Part shown: in pieces, positions 1-5,093 of the stretch
Numbering within the stretch: position 1 is the stretch's first letter
How the letters are laid out: every line of letters starts with the position of its first letter
Assembly (NCBI GenBank): GCA_035411425.1
Contig: DAONSX010000079.1
Span: 1-5,093 of the forward strand
Direction: 5' to 3'
Length of the DNA: 5,093 bases
Source of the DNA: TTA-H9 sp002071415
GTDB lineage: Bacteria > Bacteroidota > Bacteroidia > Bacteroidales > TTA-H9
Notes under the pieces: generated by a model
What the model was told of the DNA's origin: nothing
Databases searched by the model: none
The model's input: only the letters and a program-made list of their open reading frames with translations
Made by a program: the position numbers and the translations under genes

Positions 1-2
1 TG

Positions 3-110
3 ATACTCATCCCAAACTGTTGCCCTAATTTCGATTATGATCCTGGTTATGCGACAGGTTCATGGTATGCAAATGATTACCAAATTCTCATAATCAGGAT
101 TAATAATTAA
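3..110 (+). CDS. 3' end of an unidentified protein (partial, cut by window edge)
   Basis: This frame is open from the window edge to a TAA at 108-110 and gives 35 residues. They include a Cys-Cys pair (residues 6-7), several aromatic residues (FDYD, SWYANDY) and a closing beta-strand-like run, QILIIRINN. The other two forward frames hit stops within the same stretch. The spacing to the next gene (53 nt) and a hairpin directly after the stop fit a real gene end. The aromatic and Cys-containing, beta-rich tail would suit a secreted protein like its neighbour, but that is inference. No family is recognisable from so few residues and the start lies outside the window. It shows no obvious T9SS C-terminal motif of the kind seen in the gene at 4532-5038. 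Confidence 0.5.
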   Translation: MLIPNCCPNFDYDPGYATGSWYANDYQILIIRINN

Positions 111-114
111 TTTA

Positions 115-154
115 TTAAAGAAGTACGGGGGAAAACTTTCCTATACTTCCTTAA
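115..154 (+). terminator. Terminator-like hairpin between two + strand genes
   Basis: Arms 115-125 and 144-154 pair at 10 of 11 positions (one A·C mismatch, 119/150). Inside them a second short stem, GGAA (130-133) with TTCC (138-141), closes a 4-nt loop; a small internal loop separates the two stems. The stem is AT-rich and is followed by TTTG rather than a long T run, so termination may be inefficient. It starts 4 nt after the upstream stop and ends 9 nt before the next ATG. It could be a terminator, or a processing or stabilising structure in a shared transcript. Confidence 0.45.
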
Positions 155-163
155 TTTGAATGG

Positions 164-1525
164 ATGAAGATGAGGAAATTATTTTTAATATTTATTCTAT
201 TTTTCTCATTGCAAAACCTATACAGTCAGATTTTGAATGATTCCTGTTACAAGGCCACTTTTATTTGTGGAGAACCATTTTCTTATCCGGCAGCTACTGA
301 ACATACTTCATGGGAATCAGGGCCAGATTATGATTGTCTATTTTATTTTCCAGGCCTTGCTAATAATCGTTGGTTTTATTTCAAGGCTCTTACCTCTGGT
401 TGGGTTAATCTGCATTTTACAGTCCCTTCAGCTCCTTTGGGTGGATATGTTGAAATGCCAATTATTATTTGGGGGGGATTCCCTTCCACAGAAGGTGTGT
501 GTGTAGAGGGATTAACCGAAAATAAAGTAGCTTTTTGTGATTCGAGTGCAGATACACCCTATACGGCCATTTTCGAGGTAACCGAAGGACAATATTATTA
601 TATGTTTATATGCAATTCCATGTGGGTGAGCCCTCCAATCCCTTATATAATGTATATAAAACAAGTTTATGAGTCTCCTCCTGGCGGGCCCTTTGCTGAA
701 CTGGATTGCTCACCTCTTTATAATCAAGACTGCATCTTTAACTTCATCTATCCCGATACTTCAGAATGTAATCCCTCTACCAATACCTTCAGCATTTCGG
801 GATATATAGGGTACGCCTATCCTCCCGATGAGGGAGAACTCATCATCAAAGACCTTCCCAGCAACCTTACCGATACCATCAAACCTCCCTTCGAAGGCCT
901 GAATACCTTTCTGATAGAAGACATTCCCTGCGATGGACAAAAACACTATCTTTCGGCTTGGTTTACCGCAGGCAATTGCAGCTTACTGGACAGTCTGAGG
1001 GCTCCCTTGGGTGAATGTGCCATAGGCACTATGACGGGAGGAGGAAATTATTGTCAACCCAATGGTCCTTCCGTGGAAGTGTATATCTCAGTGGCAGGAG
1101 GCTTGCCTCCCTATTCCTTTTCATGGGCTATAGATGGGATTGTTCAGCCTGGTGTTAGTGGATATAGTGGTCCATGGCCTTATGTGATTCAAACTACCCA
1201 ATCAGGTATTTATACTCTGCAGAGCATCTCGGGTTCTGACTGTCCGGGGACTGCCTTTGGTAGTGCCACGGTAACCACATCCATGCAACCCAATGTAATT
1301 TTACAGGATACCTTGGTTTGCGAAGGGACTGCAGTAGTTTTGGATGCAGGCTCGGGTTTCGTATCCTATCTTTGGAATACGGGAGAACAAACTCAAACTA
1401 TTACTGCAAATAATGCAGGAACCTATTTCGTAACGGTAACGGATTCCAATGGTTGTGAAGGCAGTGGTCAGGCAACGGTTTTCTATCTCCCACGTCCTAC
1501 ACCTAAACCCATAAAACATGATTGA
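164..1525 (+). CDS. Secreted multidomain surface protein with PKD-like repeat; no sorting domain seen
   Basis: The 453-residue product begins with a clear Sec signal peptide (MKMRKLFLIFILFF..., cleavage probably near residue 21, NLYS|Q). Residues about 23-182 resemble the N-terminal beta-sandwich domain common in Bacteroidota gliding/adhesin-type proteins. Landmarks are Cys-rich starts, NNRWFYFKALTSGWVNLHF at 67-85 (matching the usual N-x-x-WYYxxI...SG pattern), IIIWGGF at 100-106 (usual DIDFxxWGPF), and GQYYYMFICNS at 142-152. Residues about 182-285 form an unassigned Cys-containing region. About 286-372 is an Ig/PKD-like segment (GGLPPYSFSW 312-321, SGIYTLQSISGSDC 347-360). About 376-440 is a typical PKD-like repeat (VLDAGSGFVSYLWNTGE, AGTYFVTVTDSNGCEGS). 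Sixteen cysteines suggest disulfides outside the cytoplasm. The protein ends 13 residues after this repeat, in a proline-rich linker (LPRPTPKP), where relatives usually continue into further repeats and a sorting domain. ATG at 164 is chosen because it directly precedes the signal peptide; ATG at 170 is an alternative. No Shine-Dalgarno is visible. Function is probably adhesion or surface structure; the substrate is unknown. Confidence 0.85.
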   Translation: MKMRKLFLIFILFFSLQNLYSQILNDSCYKATFICGEPFSYPAATEHTSWESGPDYDCLFYFPGLANNRWFYFKALTSGWVNLHFTVPSAPLGGYVEMPIIIWGGFPSTEGVCVEGLTENKVAFCDSSADTPYTAIFEVTEGQYYYMFICNSMWVSPPIPYIMYIKQVYESPPGGPFAELDCSPLYNQDCIFNFIYPDTSECNPSTNTFSISGYIGYAYPPDEGELIIKDLPSNLTDTIKPPFEGLNTFLIEDIPCDGQKHYLSAWFTAGNCSLLDSLRAPLGECAIGTMTGGGNYCQPNGPSVEVYISVAGGLPPYSFSWAIDGIVQPGVSGYSGPWPYVIQTTQSGIYTLQSISGSDCPGTAFGSATVTTSMQPNVILQDTLVCEGTAVVLDAGSGFVSYLWNTGEQTQTITANNAGTYFVTVTDSNGCEGSGQATVFYLPRPTPKPIKHD

Positions 1526-1555
1526 TTCGATTAAAAATATTATTTAACATAGAAC

Positions 1556-1588
1556 AAGTTCTCAACTTCAGAACTTTTGATTGGGTTT
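1556..1588 (+). terminator. Weak terminator-like hairpin after the surface-protein gene
   Basis: A perfect 7-bp stem, AAGTTCT (1556-1562) with AGAACTT (1570-1576), closes a 7-nt loop. It is followed by a T-rich stretch (TTTTG at 1575-1579, then TTTT at 1584-1588 region). It lies about 30 nt after the TGA at 1523-1525, a sensible place for a terminator. Only two of seven pairs are G-C, so the structure is weak. An alternative pairing, AAGTT/AACTT (1556-1560 with 1564-1568), competes with it. Confidence 0.4.
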
Positions 1589-1730
1589 TAATCAGGTTGT
1601 CGTGGTTTTGATGAGAGCGTTTCAGCATTACCTGCTCTAAATAATTACTTCTGTCATCCTATGGAGGTATACTTCTACCATCTGCAATCATTAATTTTTT
1701 AAATTTCTTTTCCTATGGTTAAAATCTTAA

Positions 1731-1910
1731 AGGTTCTTAGCCCGTTAGCGAAAAAACATTGCAGCAGTGGCACAGAGGCCACAAAGGAACAAAGGATTGA
1801 AATGATTTTTCTTCGAGTCCTTGGCGTCTTGGCGAGAAAAACATTACACGCAGGGGTGCAAAAGCCACAAAGGAAATTGAAACTCTTCTTTTATCGTTTC
1901 TTAGGCCACT
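1731..1910. repeat. Two-unit degenerate intergenic repeat (CACAAAGG / TTGGCG type)
   Basis: Two imperfect direct units start at 1745 (TTAGCGAAAAAACATT) and 1829 (TTGGCGAGAAAAACATT), with a period of about 84 nt. They share a 12-bp identical core, GCCACAAAGGAA, at 1778-1789 and 1864-1875. Each core is followed by ATTGAAA and then a T-rich stretch ending in a TTCTTAGGCC or TCCTTGGCG motif; a similar motif (TTCTTAGCCC) also precedes the first unit. The CACAAAGG-rich arm and the CCTTGGCGTCTTGGCG arm are partly complementary, so each unit is also a loose inverted repeat. From memory, such CACAGAGGC...CAAAG / CTTGGCG sequences recur between genes in many Bacteroidota and other genomes and often give spurious ORFs. 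I cannot check copy number here. Confidence 0.6.
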
Positions 1911-2181
1911 GAAATTTAAACAAAACCCAATAGATTTTTAAGGTGGTACTTTGTCACGTCAGTTATGACGAGATTGATATGCAATTATAGGATCAAGAGT
2001 TCTGAAAATATTGATAAGCAATTAAAAAATCTCGAGACCCTATACTATTTTCTAATATATTCGGTATTTATCAATTAATTTATTTATCGGGCAAAATATT
2101 AAAGTTGAGTTTTTTACAGCAATGATTTTGAATTGATAAAACAATTCGGAGTTATGAAGGCAGGGATTTGTCAATGCAATA

Positions 2182-2215
2182 GAGGCATTAATAAAATGCG
2201 TTTTCAATACGCCTC
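2182..2215 (-). terminator. Candidate gyrB terminator region overlapping the stop codon
   Basis: On the gyrB strand, GCGT/ACGC arms (2209-2212 with 2198-2201) enclose a 7-nt loop and are followed by ATTTTATT, a hairpin-plus-U-tract layout. Competing pairings exist: GCATT/AATGC (2185-2189 with 2195-2199) and an outer GAGGC/GCCTC (2182-2186 with 2211-2215) that includes the first two bases of the stop codon. The stem is only 4 bp, so this is a weak call. Confidence 0.3.
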
Positions 2216-4178
2216 ATGCATCTATGTTAGCATATCTGGCGTTACGTTCAATAAATTCTCTTCTGGGTGCCACATCATCACCCATCAACATAGAGAAAAT
2301 GCGGTCGGCTTCAGTTCCATTTTCGATTTTAACCTGGCGTAAAATACGCCTTTCGGGGTCCATAGTGGTGCTCCAGAGTTGCTCGGCATTCATTTCACCC
2401 AAACCCTTATAACGCTGTATATGAATTCCCTTATCCGACCCATCCTTCGAGAGTTCGGCTACAATATTTATTCGTTCTTCCTCGGTCCAGCAGTACCTTT
2501 CTATATTTCCCTTTTTGATGAGATAAAGAGGAGGAGTAGCGATGTAAACGTAACCGTTTTCGATGAGTTCTTTCATATAACGGAAGAAGAAGGTAAGGAT
2601 AAGTGTAGCGATATGACTACCATCCACATCGGCATCGGTCATGATGATGATTTTGTGGTAGCGAAGTTTTTCGAGATTCAGGGCTTTACTGTCTTCATCG
2701 GTTCCAATAGATACTCCCAGAGCGGTAAAAATATTCTTAATTTCTTCGCTGTCGAATATTTTATGTTGCATGGCTTTTTCGACGTTAAGGATTTTACCTC
2801 TAAGAGGCAGTATAGCTTGGAAGCGGCGGTCGCGGCCTTGTTTGGCGGTTCCGCCGGCCGAATCACCCTCAACGAGGAAGAGTTCGGCCATAACAGGGTC
2901 TCTTTCACTGCAATCGGCTAATTTTCCAGGTAAACCCGAACCCGACAGAACGCCTTTGCGCTGGACCAGTTCGCGTGCCTTGCGGGCTGCATGACGCGCA
3001 GTAGCTGCCAGTATCACCTTGTTTACTATGGTACGAGCTTCCTTGGGATGTTCCTCCAGATAATTGTTAAGCGTCTCAGATACTACCTGATCTACTATAC
3101 CCATCACTTCGCTGTTGCCTAACTTAGTCTTGGTTTGTCCTTCGAACTGAGGTTCGGCTACTTTCACTGAAATAATGGCGGTAAGGCCTTCCCTGAAATC
3201 ATCGCCCGAGATATCGAACTTTAAATTTTTCAACATGCCCGATTTTTCGGCATATGTCTTGAGGGTTCGAGTGAGGCCGCGACGAAATCCGGCCAGATGC
3301 GTTCCGCCTTCGTGCGTATTGATGTTATTCACATAAGAATGAATATTCTCGGCAAAAGAAGTGCTGTATTGTAGTACAATCTCAATAGGAGTACCAGAGC
3401 GTTCGCCTTCCATGTAAATAGGCTCGGGAATCAATTTCTCACGGTTTTCGTCGAGGTAATTGATAAAATCGATCAAGCCATTATCCGAATAGAATTCCTG
3501 AGTAAAGTAATCTCCATTCTCTTCACTTGTTCTTTCATCGATAAGGCTTAAACGAATTTTTTTATTCAAGAAGGCCAGTTCACGCAAACGACTGGTAAGA
3601 ATTTCCACATCGAAGACAATGGCATTAAAAATATTGGGATCGGGCTTGAAATGCGTTTCGGTCCCTGTCATGGTACTTTCTCCTATAATTTTGACAGGTT
3701 CTATGGGTTTGCCTCTTTCATATTCCTGATACCAGATTTTACCTTCTCTATATATTTTTACCCAAAGATTCGATGAAAGAGCATTTACACACGATACCCC
3801 CACGCCATGCAAGCCGCCCGATACTTTATACGAATCCTTGTCGAATTTCCCTCCCGCATGTAAAACCGTCATGACCACTTCAAGTGCCGAACGCTTTTCT
3901 TTTTCATGCATATCTACGGGGATTCCTCTGCCATTATCCCTAACGGTGATGGAATTGTCTGGGTGAATGATCACCTTAATATCGTTGCAGTAGCCAGCCA
4001 TGGCTTCGTCTATCGAATTGTCAATCACTTCGTAAACCAGATGATGCAATCCTCTTACATCAACATCGCCAATGTACATCGCCGGCCTTTTGCGTACCGC
4101 TTCCAACCCTTCCAATACCTGAATGTTGTCGGCCGTATAGGTCTCGGCTGCTATCTGCATTTTTTCTTCGTCACTCAT
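2214..4178 (-). CDS. gyrB: DNA gyrase subunit B
   Basis: This is the ATPase/Toprim subunit of DNA gyrase, which with GyrA introduces negative supercoils into DNA using ATP. The 654-aa product is complete. The N-terminal GHKL ATPase has the catalytic-base motif YEVIDNSIDEA (E50, N54), RDNGRGIP (D81) and the ATP-lid GGLHGVG (121-127). The transducer carries QTKTKL (348-353) with the conserved lysine that contacts ATP. The Toprim domain shows EGDSAGG (E437), PLRGKILNVEKA (458-469) and DADVDGSH (D515, D517, D519) for metal binding. The tail has YKGLGEMNAEQLW (590-602) and ends in NARYANIDA. It lacks the ~170-aa insertion of the 804-aa E. coli protein, as is usual outside Proteobacteria. The frame could begin at a TTG at 4199, but I chose ATG at 4178: MSDEEK matches the usual short Bacteroidota leader, and the likely promoter sits so close to the TTG that almost no leader would remain. 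ParE of topoisomerase IV is the alternative, but the EGLEAVRKRPAMYIGD wording and C-terminus favour GyrB. It appears to be transcribed alone; no dnaA, recF or gyrA is nearby. Confidence 0.96.
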   Translation of the reverse strand: MSDEEKMQIAAETYTADNIQVLEGLEAVRKRPAMYIGDVDVRGLHHLVYEVIDNSIDEAMAGYCNDIKVIIHPDNSITVRDNGRGIPVDMHEKEKRSALEVVMTVLHAGGKFDKDSYKVSGGLHGVGVSCVNALSSNLWVKIYREGKIWYQEYERGKPIEPVKIIGESTMTGTETHFKPDPNIFNAIVFDVEILTSRLRELAFLNKKIRLSLIDERTSEENGDYFTQEFYSDNGLIDFINYLDENREKLIPEPIYMEGERSGTPIEIVLQYSTSFAENIHSYVNNINTHEGGTHLAGFRRGLTRTLKTYAEKSGMLKNLKFDISGDDFREGLTAIISVKVAEPQFEGQTKTKLGNSEVMGIVDQVVSETLNNYLEEHPKEARTIVNKVILAATARHAARKARELVQRKGVLSGSGLPGKLADCSERDPVMAELFLVEGDSAGGTAKQGRDRRFQAILPLRGKILNVEKAMQHKIFDSEEIKNIFTALGVSIGTDEDSKALNLEKLRYHKIIIMTDADVDGSHIATLILTFFFRYMKELIENGYVYIATPPLYLIKKGNIERYCWTEEERINIVAELSKDGSDKGIHIQRYKGLGEMNAEQLWSTTMDPERRILRQVKIENGTEADRIFSMLMGDDVAPRREFIERNARYANIDA

Positions 4179-4212
4179 AATCAAATAATTATTTTTCAAT
4201 CATTTACGTTTG

Positions 4213-4248
4213 CAAAGATACTATTTTTTCTCTTACCCAGGACGAAAA
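4213..4248 (-). promoter_or_regulatory. Likely gyrB promoter (Bacteroidota TAnnTTTG type)
   Basis: On the minus strand 4220-4213 reads TATCTTTG, an exact match to the Bacteroidota sigma-ABfr -7 consensus TAnnTTTG. The expected -33 TTTG is not perfect: the best candidate is TTTTCG at 4248-4243, about 22-23 nt upstream against the usual 19-21. Transcription should start around 4205-4209, giving a leader of roughly 28 nt to the ATG at 4178. The leader is AT-rich with no Shine-Dalgarno, as is normal in this phylum. Confidence 0.6.
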
Positions 4249-4259
4249 TTTATGAATAA

Positions 4260-4274
4260 ATCTTTTCAAAAGAT
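4260..4274. promoter_or_regulatory. Perfect 15-bp palindrome upstream of the gyrB promoter
   Basis: ATCTTTTCAAAAGAT has 7-bp arms around a single C (4267). A 1-nt spacer is too small for an RNA hairpin, so if it is functional it is more likely a DNA site for a dimeric protein. Its centre is about 60 bp upstream of the expected gyrB start of transcription, a position used by activators. AT-rich palindromes of this size also arise by chance, so the role is inference. Confidence 0.3.
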
Positions 4275-4531
4275 AAGGCTGTTCGGTAAATTTTATTTCA
4301 ATGAATCGGCTATCTGCCCGATTTTGTTCTAAGTATGTTTATAAGTTTCTATCATGAAAAGAGGAAATATTTTAGACCTGCAGGGCAGCAAGCAAAGGCT
4401 TAATTCTTAAATTTGTTTTTGTGGGAAAGAAAATACCAGCTTATCCCAGCCATTGAAATTAAAAAAATTACCCATATTTTGGCATGTTTCCAATAGTTAC
4501 CAATTTATCCTATCCGCGTGTTTAAGCTTAT

Positions 4532-5038
4532 CTACATTTTTACTACTCTCATGCTTTTCACTCCCTCATTTCCAGTTACTCTGAATAGATAAATCCCTGT
4601 TGGAAGATTTTTCAACGATACATCCATGAAGGTACAACCTTGGGGCACAAGCCATTCTCTTGTTACCTGGCCCTGAAGGTTGAATAGTTGAATTTGCCTT
4701 GCTCCAAGGCCAAAATGAATATGGCAATTTTCTCTAACTGGATTGGGATATATACTGAGCTCTGCTTCTTCGGTTTTAGGAAGGGAAATTTCTTTTTCCC
4801 CCATAACCAAACCCAGGGTATCGGTTTTTAGAAAATAGATATGAAATGCTTGTGCATTTGAGCAGTGGGTAGTTCCTATAGCGGCAGCCCCTTTGTCGGA
4901 AGTTTCCATTACACTTAATAAATATGTCATGCAGTTATCGAGAGTGTGAACTTCAGCCCATATTTCATTAATATTGGAATCAAGCCGTATGATCACTGGA
5001 GCTTTTATTTGAGAAAGAATTTCTTGATTATTTTTCAC
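4532..5038 (-). CDS. T9SS type-A sorting-domain protein, N-terminus missing (possible remnant)
   Basis: The C-terminal ~75 residues form a typical T9SS (Por) type-A sorting domain: LSIYPNPVREN at 94-104, IQLFNLQGQV at 116-125, DVSLKNLPTGIYLFRV at 139-154 and a basic end, KSMRVVKM. This domain directs cargo through the outer membrane, after which it is cleaved and the cargo is released or anchored. Residues about 1-90 are an unrecognised segment with two cysteines (36, 59), possibly the end of a beta-rich cargo domain. The start is poor: position 5038 is a GTG, the frame is closed by a TAG at 5066-5068, and no in-frame ATG precedes residue 37. There is no signal peptide, although T9SS cargo must cross the inner membrane by Sec. 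An ATG in another frame (5071-5073) gives only MFRNFLNFVG before a stop. The likeliest reading is the 3' part of a broken or frameshifted secreted-protein gene; a sequencing error near 5066 is also possible. The sorting-domain call is firm, the gene's integrity is not. Confidence 0.6.
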   Translation of the reverse strand: MKNNQEILSQIKAPVIIRLDSNINEIWAEVHTLDNCMTYLLSVMETSDKGAAAIGTTHCSNAQAFHIYFLKTDTLGLVMGEKEISLPKTEEAELSIYPNPVRENCHIHFGLGARQIQLFNLQGQVTREWLVPQGCTFMDVSLKNLPTGIYLFRVTGNEGVKSMRVVKM

Positions 5039-5093
5039 TATTAACCGACAAAATTCAAAAAGTTCCTAAACATTTTTTTATATACCACTTATT

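Larger units (their letters stand above)
1526..2213. other. Convergent intergenic region, AT-rich, no convincing gene
   Basis: This 688-bp spacer lies between the converging ends of the surface-protein gene and gyrB. It holds a weak hairpin after the first gene (1556-1576), an inverted pair AGAGC/GCTCT (1614-1618 and 1634-1638), a two-unit degenerate repeat (1731-1910), and a CGTCA/TGACG hairpin with a GTTA loop (1957-1970). It also has 8-bp arms ATTGATAA/TTATCAAT 50 nt apart (2010-2017 and 2068-2075) and a GAATTG/CAATTC hairpin (2130-2147). The one sizeable forward ORF (1715-1912) is produced by the repeat and looks non-coding. No tRNA, rRNA or riboswitch shape was recognised. Confidence 0.7.
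4179..4531. other. Spacer upstream of gyrB: promoter plus small dyads, no gene
   Basis: This 353-bp stretch separates gyrB from the ORF upstream on the same strand. It holds the gyrB promoter (4213-4248), a perfect palindrome (4260-4274) and an AATCGG/CCGATT inverted repeat with an 8-nt loop (4304-4309 and 4318-4323) followed by TTTTG on the + strand. A 7-A run on the + strand near 4460-4467 gives a T tract on the minus strand downstream of the upstream ORF, with only a 4-5 bp ATTGG/CCAA stem before it, so any terminator for that ORF is weak. An 18-codon + strand ORF (4354-4410) has no supporting signals. The rest is featureless and AT-rich. Confidence 0.6.

Noticed and set aside
151..158. 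TTAATTTG just before the surface-protein start as a -7 promoter box
   Set aside because: The spacing is one base short of TAnnTTTG, no -33 TTTG lies at the right distance, and it is only 5 nt before the ATG.
1715..1912. 65-codon + strand ORF between the surface-protein gene and gyrB
   Set aside because: It lies almost wholly within the repeat units, its protein is an Arg/Lys-rich low-information sequence with internal repetition, and it has no start signals; it is best explained as a by-product of the repeat.
2379..2921. 180-codon + strand ORF opposite gyrB
   Set aside because: It is entirely antisense to conserved gyrB Toprim coding sequence and its protein resembles no family; it is a shadow frame.
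2214..4178. parE (topoisomerase IV subunit B) instead of gyrB
   Set aside because: Length, N-terminal wording and the NARYANIDA end fit Bacteroidota GyrB better, although ParE shares all catalytic motifs.
3906..4259. 117-codon + strand ORF opposite the gyrB N-terminus and promoter
   Set aside because: Antisense to the conserved ATPase domain; its composition follows from the gyrB codons.
4354..4410. 18-codon + strand ORF starting MKRGNILDLQ
   Set aside because: Too short, with no promoter at correct spacing, no ribosome-binding cue and no recognisable similarity.
1..5093. CRISPR array, insertion sequence, tRNA/rRNA, riboswitch or defence system
   Set aside because: I found no regularly spaced repeats, transposase-like ORF, terminal inverted repeats with target duplication, or RNA-gene consensus; the two-unit repeat at 1731-1910 is too few and too degenerate to be an array.

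Overview
The window looks like a chromosomal segment of a Bacteroidota (Bacteroidetes) bacterium. Four things point that way. The gyrase B protein is the short (~654 aa) form with Bacteroidota-like wording. One gene product carries a type IX secretion (T9SS/Por) C-terminal sorting domain. Another has the N-terminal and PKD-like repeat architecture of Bacteroidota gliding/adhesin-type surface proteins. Finally, a TAnnTTTG-type -7 promoter box lies upstream of gyrB and no Shine-Dalgarno sequence is visible at the gene starts.

Layout. At 3-110 (+) is the last 35 codons of an unidentified gene, followed at once by a terminator-like hairpin (115-154). At 164-1525 (+) is a secreted, cysteine-rich, multidomain surface protein that stops just after a PKD-like repeat and has no recognisable sorting domain. 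From 1526 to 2213 is a 688-bp convergent, AT-rich spacer. It holds a weak terminator-like hairpin, a two-unit degenerate intergenic repeat (1731-1910) and several small inverted repeats, but no convincing gene. At 2214-4178 (-) is gyrB, complete and apparently monocistronic, with a likely promoter at 4213-4248. A 353-bp spacer (4179-4531) holds that promoter, a perfect 15-bp palindrome and little else. At 4532-5038 (-) is an ORF that ends in a T9SS type-A sorting domain but has no signal peptide or good start; it may be a gene remnant.

The genes do not form an obvious pathway. gyrB is housekeeping; the flanking ORFs are cell-surface/secretion genes, and both look incomplete (one lacks a C-terminal sorting signal, the other an N-terminal export signal). 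I see no mobile element, CRISPR array, RNA gene or clear new system. The observations most worth a second look are the two incomplete secretion ORFs, the intergenic repeat pair and the palindrome next to the gyrB promoter.
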